DNA from: Mycolicibacterium insubricum
GTDB taxonomy: Bacteria; Actinomycetota; Actinomycetes; Mycobacteriales; Mycobacteriaceae
DNA: 64,000 bases
NCBI RefSeq assembly: GCF_010731615.1
Contig: NZ_AP022618.1
Coordinates: forward strand, 1,612,001-1,676,000
Direction: 5' to 3'
Part shown: positions 52,445 to 60,234 of the stretch, piece by piece
How positions within the stretch are numbered: position 1 is the first letter of the stretch
How the letters are laid out: every line of letters begins with the position of its first letter
Position numbers and translations under genes: made by a program
The notes under the pieces: model-generated
Seen by the model: only the letters and a program-made list of their open reading frames with translations
Told to the model about the DNA's origin: nothing
The model's database searches: none

Positions 52445-53857
52445 GTGGATGCCCGACTGTCGGCCGCCGATGCGGCTTTCTACCGGCTGGAAAACACTGC
52501 CACCCCGATGTACGTCGGGTCGCTGGCGATCCTGGGCCCCCCGCCCGGCGGGCTGAGCTACCAGGCGCTGCTGCACACCGTCGAGCAGCGCCTGCCGCAG
52601 ATTCCGCGCTACCGGCAGAAGGTGCGCGAGGTGACCATGGGCCTGGCCCGCCCGGTCTGGATCGACGACCGCGACTTCGACATCACCTACCACATCCGCC
52701 GCTCCGCGCTGCCGTCCCCGGGATCGGATGAGCAGCTGCACGACCTGGTGGCCCGGCTCGGCTCGCGCCCGCTGGATCGCTCCCGCCCGCTGTGGGAGAT
52801 GTACCTGGTGGAGGGCCTCTCGGAGGGGCGGGTGGCGATCTACACCAAGACGCACCAGTCGCTGGTCAACGGCATGTCGGCGCTGGAGATCGGGCACGTC
52901 ATCGCCGACCGGACCGAGGAACCCCCCGATTTCGGCGAGGACATCTGGATTCCCGGGCGCGAACCGGGCAACGCGGCGCTGCTGCTGGGTGCGATCGCCG
53001 ACTGGATCGCCGGGCCGCGTCAGCAGCTCGGTGCCCTCGGCTCGGCGGTCGCCGGCGCCGTCACCAACGCCGGCGAGCTGGTCGAGGCCGGGCGCCGGAT
53101 GGCCGACATCGCGCGCACCTTCGCCCGCGGTATCGCGCCGAGCAGCCCGCTCAACACCACCGTGTCGCGCAACCGCCGGTTCGCGGTGGCCGCCGGGGAT
53201 CTGGCCGACTACCGGTCGCTGCGCACCCGGTACGACTGCGACGTCAACGACGTGGTGCTGGCGGTGATCGCTGGGGCCCTGCGCAACTGGTTGCTGTCCC
53301 GCGGGGAGCCGGTCACCCCGACGGCCACCATCCGGGCGATGGCGCCGATGTCGGTCTACGCCGACCCGGATTCCGACGGTTCCGCCGGACCCGGCCAGGC
53401 GATCAGCGCAGTGGCGCCGTTTCTGGTGGACCTGCCCGTCGGCGAGGGCAACGCGGTGATCCGGCTCTCCCAGATCGCGCACGCCACCGAAAGTCATTCC
53501 ACCGCAGCGAGTCTGGTCGACGCCCGGACCATCGTCACGCTCTCGGGGTTCGCCCCGCCGACGTTGCACGCCATGGGGATCCGGGTGGCGACCAGTTTCT
53601 CGGCACGCCAGTTCAACTTGTTGGTCACCAATGTGCCCGGCGCCCAGGCGCAGATGTACGTCGCCGGCTCCGAACTGCTGGAGACCTACGCGGTGCCGCC
53701 GCTGCTGAACAACCAGGTGCTCGCCATCGGGGTGACCTCCTACAACGGCCGGCTGTACTACGGCATCAACGCCGACCGAGACGCCATGAGCGACGTCGAT
53801 CTGCTGGCAAGTCTGCTTGTCGAATCTTTGGACGAATTGTTGGAGGCGGCGCGGTAA
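52445..53857 (+). CDS. tgs3: WS/DGAT-family acyltransferase homologue with altered catalytic motif
   Basis: The family esterifies diacylglycerol or fatty alcohols with acyl-CoA to make storage lipids. This intact 470-aa protein has the N-terminal half with YVGSLAILG and PLWEMYLVEGL, and the C-terminal half with NLLVTNVPGAQ and YNGRLYYGINADRD. The active-site motif HHxxxDG is HQSLVNG (137-143), so the catalytic second His is Gln and the Asp is Asn. Activity is therefore doubtful. The position matches Rv3233c–Rv3234c, which is split in M. tuberculosis. The GTG start follows GGGGAGGAG. ppk2 begins nine bases after the stop. Confidence 0.88.
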   Translation: MDARLSAADAAFYRLENTATPMYVGSLAILGPPPGGLSYQALLHTVEQRLPQIPRYRQKVREVTMGLARPVWIDDRDFDITYHIRRSALPSPGSDEQLHDLVARLGSRPLDRSRPLWEMYLVEGLSEGRVAIYTKTHQSLVNGMSALEIGHVIADRTEEPPDFGEDIWIPGREPGNAALLLGAIADWIAGPRQQLGALGSAVAGAVTNAGELVEAGRRMADIARTFARGIAPSSPLNTTVSRNRRFAVAAGDLADYRSLRTRYDCDVNDVVLAVIAGALRNWLLSRGEPVTPTATIRAMAPMSVYADPDSDGSAGPGQAISAVAPFLVDLPVGEGNAVIRLSQIAHATESHSTAASLVDARTIVTLSGFAPPTLHAMGIRVATSFSARQFNLLVTNVPGAQAQMYVAGSELLETYAVPPLLNNQVLAIGVTSYNGRLYYGINADRDAMSDVDLLASLLVESLDELLEAAR

Positions 53858-53866
53858 GCTTCGCGG

Positions 53867-54745
53867 ATGCCGAAGACCAAGGCCCGGAAGACCAAGACGT
53901 CCGGGGCCGACCCGAGTTCCAATGGGGCGACAAAGCCCAAGAAGCGCAAGCTGCCCAACGACGTCTACGAGGCCGAATTGTTCCGGCTGCAAACCGAACT
54001 CGTCGCCCTGCAGGAGTGGGTGAAGGAGACCGGTGCGCGGATCGTGATCATCTTCGAGGGTCGCGACGCGGCCGGCAAGGGCGGCACCATCAAGCGCCTC
54101 GCCGAATACCTCAACCCGCGCGTGGTGCGGACCGTGGCGCTGCCGGCACCCACCGAACGCGAGCGCGGCCAGTGGTACTACCAGCGTTACGTGCAGCATC
54201 TGCCCACCAAGGGAGAGATCGTGCTGTTCGACCGGTCCTGGTACAACCGCGCCGGTGTGGAGACGGTGATGGGTTTCTGCACCCCGGCCGAGCACACGCT
54301 GTTCCTGCGGCAGACCCCTATCTTCGAGAACATGCTGATGGACGACGGGATCATCTTGCGCAAGTACTGGTTCTCGGTGTCCGACGGGGAACAGTTGCGC
54401 CGGTTCCGGGCCCGGCTCAACGACCCGGTGCGCCAATGGAAGCTCTCCCCGATGGACCTGGAATCGCTGTACCGGTGGGAGGACTACTCGCGCGCCAAGG
54501 ACCAGATGATGGTGCACACCGACACCAAGGCCAGCCCCTGGTACATCGTGGAATCCGACATCAAGAAGCACGCCCGGCTCAACATGCTGTCGCATCTGCT
54601 GTCCAGCATCGACTATCACCGGGTGGACCGGCCGTCGGTGGCCATCCCGAAGAAGCGGCCCGGCGGAAACTACATCCGGCCGTCGCGGGATCTGGCGACC
54701 TATGTGCCCGACCACGTATCGCAGCTGCTCGGCGATCCGAGCTGA
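53867..54745 (+). CDS. ppk2: Polyphosphate kinase 2
   Basis: PPK2 transfers phosphate between polyphosphate and nucleoside diphosphates, mainly making GTP or ATP from polyphosphate. The 292-aa class I protein has a Lys-rich N-terminus, the Walker A loop GRDAAGKGG (65-73), Walker B LFDRSWYNR (120-128) and the lid segment with RERGQWYYQRY. It corresponds to Rv3232c. Its TGA shares one base with the ATG of the next gene (TGATG). Confidence 0.95.
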   Translation: MPKTKARKTKTSGADPSSNGATKPKKRKLPNDVYEAELFRLQTELVALQEWVKETGARIVIIFEGRDAAGKGGTIKRLAEYLNPRVVRTVALPAPTERERGQWYYQRYVQHLPTKGEIVLFDRSWYNRAGVETVMGFCTPAEHTLFLRQTPIFENMLMDDGIILRKYWFSVSDGEQLRRFRARLNDPVRQWKLSPMDLESLYRWEDYSRAKDQMMVHTDTKASPWYIVESDIKKHARLNMLSHLLSSIDYHRVDRPSVAIPKKRPGGNYIRPSRDLATYVPDHVSQLLGDPS

Positions 54746-55236
54746 TGCGGGTCTACCTCCCGGCGACGCTGTCCATGGTGGCGCGCCTGGTGGACGACGG
54801 GCGGTTGGCCGCCGTCAACGGAACCGCGTTCGCCCTCACCCCGGCGCTGCGGGAGGCCTATGCGGCCGGTGACGAGGACGAGCTGGCCGAGGTCGCCCTC
54901 GGCGAGGCCGCGCTGGCCTCGATCCGGTTGCTGGCCGCCGAGCCCGGTGTGCGGCCCCGGCGTGCGGTGCTGGTCGCCGACGTCGACGACGTGACCCTGC
55001 GGCCTGATCTCGACGACGCCGTGGTGCGGCTGGCCGAGCCGGTGACGATGGCGCAGATCGCGGCCGGCTTCGTCGACAACGCCGATGCCGAGCCCGCGGT
55101 CGCGGCCGCGATGGCGGCGATCGACGAGGCCGATCTCGGCGACGAGGACGCCGAACTGACCGTCGGCGACGCGCAGGATCACGACCTGGCCTGGTACGGC
55201 ACCCAGGAACTGCCATTCCTGTTGGATCTGCTGTGA
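54745..55236 (+). CDS. Conserved hypothetical protein (Rv3231c-like)
   Basis: The 163-aa protein is a conserved mycobacterial and actinobacterial protein of unknown function, equivalent to Rv3231c. It starts [19 protein letters not shown] and has two Asp/Glu-rich stretches ([18 protein letters not shown] and [18 protein letters not shown]). No catalytic motif is recognisable. It is coupled to ppk2 by TGATG and is followed by the operator region of the reductase gene. Confidence 0.88.
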   Translation: MRVYLPATLSMVARLVDDGRLAAVNGTAFALTPALREAYAAGDEDELAEVALGEAALASIRLLAAEPGVRPRRAVLVADVDDVTLRPDLDDAVVRLAEPVTMAQIAAGFVDNADAEPAVAAAMAAIDEADLGDEDAELTVGDAQDHDLAWYGTQELPFLLDLL

Positions 55237-55261
55237 AGTTGTTCTCAGCACTGGCTACCGA

Positions 55262-55282
55262 ACCGTAACTTACGGTACCGTA
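55262..55282 (+). promoter_or_regulatory. Palindromic operator before the ferredoxin reductase gene
   Basis: Two overlapping palindromes are present: ACCGTAA-C-TTACGGT (55262-55276) and TACGGTACCGTA (55271-55282). Together they give three alternating half-sites of the type ACCGTA. They end seven bases before the ATG, so a bound repressor would block the start. The half-site CCGTAGGTT matches those before desA3. Confidence 0.7.
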
Positions 55283-55288
55283 GGTTTG

Positions 55289-56437
55289 ATGGCTAAGAAT
55301 CATGTGAAGTTCAACGCCAAGGTCGTGGATACCGTGCGGCCGACGGTGGCCGGCGCCGATCGGCACCCGATCTGGCACTCGGTCCGCGGTCTGGTGGGGC
55401 GGATGACCACCCCGCTGCTGCCCGACGACTACCTGCACCTGGTGAACCCGCTGTGGTCGGCGCGCGAGCTGCGCGGCCGGGTGGTGTCCGTGCGCAAGGA
55501 GACCGCCGACTCGGCCACCCTGACCATCCGTCCGGGGTGGGGATTCAGCTTCGACTACCACCCGGGCCAGTACGTCGGTATCGGCGTGCTGGTCGACGGC
55601 CGGTGGCGGTGGAGGTCCTACTCGCTGACCTCCAGCCCGGTGATCGACGGCGCGCGCCGCGATCGCACCATCTCCATCACCGTCAAGGCCATGCCCGAGG
55701 GCTTCCTGTCCTCGCACCTGGTCGACGGCATCGAACCGGGCATCATCGTGCGGCTGGCCGATCCGCAGGGCAACTTCGTGCTGCCGGACCCGGCGCCGGA
55801 GAAGGTGCTGTTCCTGACCGCCGGCTCCGGGGTCACCCCGATCATGTCGATGCTGCGCACCTTGGACCGGCGCGACCAGATCACCGATGTCGTGCACGTG
55901 CATTCCGCACCGAGGGCCGACGACGTGCTGTTCGGCGCCGAGCTCGCGGCGCTGCACGATGCGCACCCCAGTTACCGGCTGCTGCTGCGGGAGACCCGTA
56001 CGCAGGGCCGCCTCGCGCTGGACCGGCTCGACGAGGTGGTGCCCGACTGGCGCGAGCGTCAGGCGTGGGCGTGCGGCCCCGGGGCGATGCTGGCCGATGC
56101 CGAGCGGGTGTGGGGGCAGGCCGGGCTGCCGGACAACCTGCACCTGGAGCATTTCGCGGTGTCGCGGGCCGAGCCGCACGGTGCCGGTGGCACGGTGACC
56201 TTCGCCCGCACCGGGAAATCGGTGACCGTGGACGCCGCGACCTCGGTGCTGGAGGCCGGTGAGGGCGTCGGCGAGCTGATGCCGTTCGGCTGCCGGATGG
56301 GGATCTGCCAGTCCTGCGTGGTGGAGTTGGTCGACGGGCACGTCCGCGACCTGCGCACCGGCGTCGAGCACGAACCGGGTACCCGGATCCAGACCTGTGT
56401 GTCGGCCCCGTCGGGCGACTGTACGGTCAATTCATAA
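55289..56437 (+). CDS. Ferredoxin–NADPH-type oxidoreductase partner of the desaturase (Rv3230c-like)
   Basis: This 382-aa reductase passes electrons from NAD(P)H through FAD and a [2Fe-2S] cluster to the DesA3 desaturase. The FAD-binding RSYSLTSSP, the nucleotide-binding [13 protein letters not shown] and a C-terminal plant-type ferredoxin domain with C335, C340, C343 and C370 are visible. It is the Rv3230c equivalent. ATG at 55289 is preferred over TTG one codon earlier. desA3 follows after a 67-bp gap with its own operator. Confidence 0.93.
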   Translation: MAKNHVKFNAKVVDTVRPTVAGADRHPIWHSVRGLVGRMTTPLLPDDYLHLVNPLWSARELRGRVVSVRKETADSATLTIRPGWGFSFDYHPGQYVGIGVLVDGRWRWRSYSLTSSPVIDGARRDRTISITVKAMPEGFLSSHLVDGIEPGIIVRLADPQGNFVLPDPAPEKVLFLTAGSGVTPIMSMLRTLDRRDQITDVVHVHSAPRADDVLFGAELAALHDAHPSYRLLLRETRTQGRLALDRLDEVVPDWRERQAWACGPGAMLADAERVWGQAGLPDNLHLEHFAVSRAEPHGAGGTVTFARTGKSVTVDAATSVLEAGEGVGELMPFGCRMGICQSCVVELVDGHVRDLRTGVEHEPGTRIQTCVSAPSGDCTVNS

Positions 56438-56451
56438 CTTTACCGGTTGGT

Positions 56452-56488
56452 AACCTACGGTTTCGTAGGTTACGCTAGCGTAGGTAAC
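56452..56488 (+). promoter_or_regulatory. Palindromic operators before desA3
   Basis: AACCTACG (56452-56459) and CGTAGGTT (56464-56471) form an inverted repeat with a four-base spacer. A second palindrome TACGCTAGCGTA (56471-56482) follows and continues into GGTAAC (to 56488). The half-site CGTAGGT occurs three times in either orientation. The arrangement mirrors the element at 55262-55282 and sits just before the AAAGGGG ribosome site, as expected for a TetR-type repressor. Confidence 0.7.
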
Positions 56489-56504
56489 GGAAAGGGGATG
56501 GCAC

Positions 56505-57815
56505 ATGGCGATTACCGACGTACCGGAGTTCGCGCATCTGACCGACGCCGACATCGACAACCTGGCCGCCGACCTCGACGAGATCCGGCGTGATGTCGAG
56601 GCCTCACTGGGTGAGAAAGACGCCCGCTACATCCGGCGGACCATCGCCGCCCAGCGCGCGCTGGAGGTCGCCGGCCGGCTGATGCTGACCGCCGGCACCA
56701 AGCGCAAGGCGTGGTGGGCCGGGGCGGCGACCCTGGGTGCGGCCAAGATCATCGAGAACATGGAGATCGGCCACAACGTCATGCACGGCCAGTGGGACTG
56801 GATGAACGACCCGGAGATTCACTCCTCCAGCTGGGAGTGGGACATGGCCGGCGCATCCAAGCACTGGCGGTTCACCCACAACTTCATGCACCACAAGTAC
56901 ACCAACATCCTCGGCATGGACGACGATGTGGGCTACGGCCTGCTGCGCGTCACCCGCGACCAGCGGTGGACGCCGAGCAACGTCCTCAACGTCGTGTACA
57001 ACACCATGCTCGGCCTGCTCTTCGAATGGGGTGTGGCGCTGCAGCACCTGGAGATCGGCAAGATCTTCAAGGACCGCGACGACCGCCAGGCCACCCTGGT
57101 CCGGCTCGGCGAGTTCTCCGGCAAGGCGGGGCATCAGATCTTCAAGGACTACGTGATGTTCCCGGCGCTGACCTCGCTGTCACCGTGGGCGACCTTCCGC
57201 TCGACGGCGACGGCCAACGTGCTGGCGAACATCATCCGCAACGTCTGGTCCAACGCGGTCATCTTCTGCGGTCACTTCCCCGACGGCGCAGAGAAATTCA
57301 CCAAGACCGACATGATCGGCGAGTCCAAGGGCCAGTGGTACCTGCGGCAGATGCTCGGTAGCGCGAACTTCGAGAACGGGCCCGCGCTGCGCTTCATGAG
57401 CGGCAACCTGTGCCACCAGATCGAGCACCACCTGTACCCGGATCTGCCCAGCAACCGGCTCTACGAGGTGTCGATCCGGGTCCGGGAGGTCTGCGACAAG
57501 TACGACCTGCCCTACACCACCGGACCGTTCCTGGTGCAGTACGCCAAGACCTGGCGGACCATCGCCAAGCTGTCGCTGCCGGACAAGTACCTGCGCGACA
57601 CCGCCGACGACGCACCGGAGACCTGCAGCGAGGCGATGTTCGCCGTGCTCGGGGCCGACGACGCCGTGGCGCCGGCCGAGGGACCCCGGCGCGGTCTCAA
57701 GAGCGCCATCGCCCGGGTCCGGGCGGTGCGCCAGGAGCGCCGCCGGGCCCGCAAGGCCGCGGCCCGAAAGGGTGCCGACGTGACCCGCATCGACCGCGGG
57801 GATAAAGCCGCCTGA
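56505..57815 (+). CDS. desA3: Stearoyl-CoA delta-9 desaturase DesA3
   Basis: DesA3 is a membrane di-iron desaturase that makes oleoyl-CoA from stearoyl-CoA with electrons from the adjacent reductase. The 436-aa protein has the histidine boxes H90xxxH94 (HNVMH), H125xxxHH130 (HNFMHH) and H304xxxHH309 (HQIEHH), plus NPE-type and YPDLPS stretches. A basic tail (RQERRRARKAAARKG) may mediate partner binding. AAAGGGG lies eight bases before the ATG. It is the Rv3229c equivalent. Confidence 0.95.
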   Translation: MAITDVPEFAHLTDADIDNLAADLDEIRRDVEASLGEKDARYIRRTIAAQRALEVAGRLMLTAGTKRKAWWAGAATLGAAKIIENMEIGHNVMHGQWDWMNDPEIHSSSWEWDMAGASKHWRFTHNFMHHKYTNILGMDDDVGYGLLRVTRDQRWTPSNVLNVVYNTMLGLLFEWGVALQHLEIGKIFKDRDDRQATLVRLGEFSGKAGHQIFKDYVMFPALTSLSPWATFRSTATANVLANIIRNVWSNAVIFCGHFPDGAEKFTKTDMIGESKGQWYLRQMLGSANFENGPALRFMSGNLCHQIEHHLYPDLPSNRLYEVSIRVREVCDKYDLPYTTGPFLVQYAKTWRTIAKLSLPDKYLRDTADDAPETCSEAMFAVLGADDAVAPAEGPRRGLKSAIARVRAVRQERRRARKAAARKGADVTRIDRGDKAA

Positions 57816-57820
57816 ACCGC

Positions 57821-57853
57821 CCGAGTCACCCGGGACCACACCGGGTGACTCGG
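57821..57853 (+). terminator. Terminator-like hairpin after desA3
   Basis: CCGAGTCACCCGG (57821-57833) and CCGGGTGACTCGG (57841-57853) form a perfect 13-base stem with a seven-base loop just after the desA3 stop. No uridine run follows. The stem core GAGTCACCCG is also the arm of the 57-bp repeats near 51.7 kb. Confidence 0.75.
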
Positions 57854-57960
57854 CGAGCGGCCAGTTACTGCGCGAGCGCTCCGTGGCGTCCGCTTCGGGT
57901 CGAGCCGTCCTGGGCTTTTGTGTTCCCGGTTGGCCGCTCGTGCAGTAGTTGGCCGCTCAC
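57853..57960 (+). repeat. Imperfect 26-bp inverted repeat upstream of amt
   Basis: The arms 57853-57878 and 57935-57960 match at 22 of 26 positions when one is complemented and are separated by 56 bp. Together with the desA3 terminator they occupy about half of the 235-bp gap before amt. They could form a long RNA stem or mark two inverted copies of a short mobile sequence. No gene is seen in the gap. Confidence 0.7.
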
Positions 57961-58050
57961 AGCCAGCCGAAACACGCCGGAAATACAATCGCCGCGAACG
58001 GGAAACTCGAAGGCGACATTCTCGTGCGGGAACGCCGAAGGAGCTCCCGC

Positions 58051-59340
58051 ATGCATCAGATCGACCCCGCCGCCACCGCGTGGCTGCTGGCCGCCACCGC
58101 CCTCGTCCTGCTGATGACCCCCGGGTTGGCGATCTTCTACGGCGGCATGGTGCGCACCACCGGCGTGCTCAACATGATCATGATGAGCTTCATCTCCATC
58201 CCGCTGGTGACGGTTTCCTGGCTGCTGTTCGGCTACAGCCTGGCGTTCTCCGGCACCGGCGAGGGCGGCCTGATCGGCAACCTGGCGCACTTCGGGCTGC
58301 GCGGGATCGGCCCGGCGTCGGTGCACGGCCAGGTTCCCGAGCTGTTGTTCGCGACGTTCCAGCTGTCCTTCGCCATCATCACCGCGGCCCTGATCAGCGG
58401 CGCGATCGCCGACCGGGCCAAGTTCGCGGCCTGGGTGGTCTTCGTGCCGATCTGGGCGGTCGCGGTGTACGCCGTCGTCGCGCACTGGGTCTGGGCGCCC
58501 GGCGGCTGGCTGGCCCGACTCGGTGTGCTGGACTACGCGGGCGGCCTGGTCGTCGAAATGGTCTCCGGCGCTTCGGCGTTGGCGTTGGTGCTGGTGCTCG
58601 GACCGCGGCTGGGCTTCAAGAAGGACGTCATGCGCCCACACAACCTGCCGTTCGTGCTGCTGGGCGTGGGCCTGCTGTGGTTCGGCTGGTTCGGTTTCAA
58701 CGCCGGCTCGGCCATGGCGGCCGACGGGACCGCCGCCGCCATCTTCCTCAACACCCTGGTCGCCGGCTGCCTGGGCATGCTCGGCTGGCTCGCCGTCGAG
58801 CAGATCCGCGACGGCAAGCCGACGACCTTCGGCGCGGCCTCCGGAGTGGTCGCCGGGCTGGTGGCCATCACCCCGTCGTGCGGGACGGTCAACACCCTCG
58901 GTGCCGTCGTGGTGGGCCTGACCGCCGGGATGGTGTGCGCCTTTGCGATCGGGTGGAAATTCCGCTTCAACTACGACGATTCACTCGACGTGGTCGGCGT
59001 GCACTTCGTCGGCGGGGTCATCGGCACGCTGCTGATCGGGCTGCTGGCCACCGCGACGATGACCGCGGGCCCGGAGGGGCTGTTCTACGGCGGAGGCCTG
59101 GCCCAGCTCGGCAAACAGGCGATGGCCGCCGTCATCGTCGCCGGCTACGCCTTCGGCATGTCCTATCTGGTGGCCAAGGTGATCGACCTGGTGATCGGCT
59201 TCCGGATCAGTCCCGACGACGAGGCATCCGGCGTCGACTTCTCCCAGCACGCCGAAACCGCCTACGCCGAAGGGGTTCACGGCCACGCGGGACCGCGCCG
59301 CCCCGGCCTGGGACCCGGTCTCGGGCCGGCCGGACACTAG
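58051..59340 (+). CDS. amt: Ammonium transporter with E/H pore pair
   Basis: Amt proteins conduct ammonium into the cell as trimers. The 429-aa protein has about 11 membrane helices with GLAIFYGGMVR in helix 1 and WFGWFGFNAGSA in the middle. The twin-histidine pore pair is E169 (DYAGGLVVEMVSG) and H318 (VVGVHFVGGVIG), so the first His is Glu, as in yeast Mep1 and Mep3. The ATG at 58051 is seven bases after AAGGAG; the open frame continues 34 codons upstream without transporter similarity. No glnK gene is adjacent. Confidence 0.93.
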   Translation: MHQIDPAATAWLLAATALVLLMTPGLAIFYGGMVRTTGVLNMIMMSFISIPLVTVSWLLFGYSLAFSGTGEGGLIGNLAHFGLRGIGPASVHGQVPELLFATFQLSFAIITAALISGAIADRAKFAAWVVFVPIWAVAVYAVVAHWVWAPGGWLARLGVLDYAGGLVVEMVSGASALALVLVLGPRLGFKKDVMRPHNLPFVLLGVGLLWFGWFGFNAGSAMAADGTAAAIFLNTLVAGCLGMLGWLAVEQIRDGKPTTFGAASGVVAGLVAITPSCGTVNTLGAVVVGLTAGMVCAFAIGWKFRFNYDDSLDVVGVHFVGGVIGTLLIGLLATATMTAGPEGLFYGGGLAQLGKQAMAAVIVAGYAFGMSYLVAKVIDLVIGFRISPDDEASGVDFSQHAETAYAEGVHGHAGPRRPGLGPGLGPAGH

Positions 59341-59354
59341 ACCCTGACCGTCGG

Positions 59355-60203
59355 CTACTCCGGGATCCAGTTGAACTGATCGGGATCGGGACCGATGCGG
59401 CCGGCGATACCCTTGTCCAGACCGTCGATCGCCGCCATGGCCGCGTCGTCGAGGACGAAGTCGAACACCGACAGGTTCTCCCGCATCCGTTGCGGCGACA
59501 TGGTTTTCGGGAACACCACGGTGCCCTTCTGGATATGCCAGCGCAGCACCACCTGCGCGGGGGTGCGACCCAGGCCGTCGGCGATCCCGGTGATCACCGG
59601 GTCGCCGAGCACCCGGCCCTGGGCGATCGGGGACCAGGCCTCGGTGACGATGCCGTGCTCGGCGCCGTAGCCGCGCACCGCGTCGTTGCCCCAGTACGGG
59701 TGCGCCTCGATCTGGTTGACCGCCGGGACGGTCGCCGTCTCGGCGGCCAGTCGCTGCAGGTGGGCGATCTCGAAGTTCGACACCCCGATGCTGCGGGCGC
59801 GGCCCTGCTCGTGGAACTCCTCCAGGGTCTTCCAGGTGGACACGAAATCACCGTCGTACAGGCCGGGCAGCGGCCAGTGGATCAGGAACAGGTCGACGTA
59901 GTCGAAGCCGAGCTTGGCGAGGCTTTCGTCGAAGGCGCGACGGGCGTCGTCGGGCAGGTGCTTGCCGTTGTGCAGCTTGGTGGTGACGAACACCTCGGAG
60001 CGGTCCAGGCCACAGGAGCGGATGCCCTCGCCGACGCCGCGCTCGTTGAAATACATCTGCGCGGTGTCGATGTGCCGGTAACCGGCGTCCAGAGCGGTGC
60101 GCACCGTCTCCGCGGTCTCTTTGGGGGGGACCTGGAAGACGCCGAAGCCGAATTGGGGGATGGAGTTGCCGTCGTTGAGTTCAATGCTGGTCACTGGGGT
60201 CAC
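59355..60203 (-). CDS. Aldo-keto reductase
   Basis: This 282-aa NADPH-dependent oxidoreductase belongs to the AKR5-like group (2,5-diketo-D-gluconate reductase type; compare mycobacterial Rv2971). The catalytic tetrad is D46, Y51, K76 and H109 in HIDTAQMYFNERG, VTTKLHNG and FLIHWPLPG. Cofactor residues lie in FPKTMSPQRMREN. GTG at 60203 is used, but GTG three codons in is equally possible. The physiological substrate is unknown; methylglyoxal-type aldehydes are common for the family. It is not between desA3 and rsgA in M. tuberculosis. Confidence 0.9.
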   Translation of the reverse strand: MTPVTSIELNDGNSIPQFGFGVFQVPPKETAETVRTALDAGYRHIDTAQMYFNERGVGEGIRSCGLDRSEVFVTTKLHNGKHLPDDARRAFDESLAKLGFDYVDLFLIHWPLPGLYDGDFVSTWKTLEEFHEQGRARSIGVSNFEIAHLQRLAAETATVPAVNQIEAHPYWGNDAVRGYGAEHGIVTEAWSPIAQGRVLGDPVITGIADGLGRTPAQVVLRWHIQKGTVVFPKTMSPQRMRENLSVFDFVLDDAAMAAIDGLDKGIAGRIGPDPDQFNWIPE

Positions 60204-60234
60204 CAGGCCAGCCTGGCCCGGGGTGCGGTGGCTG

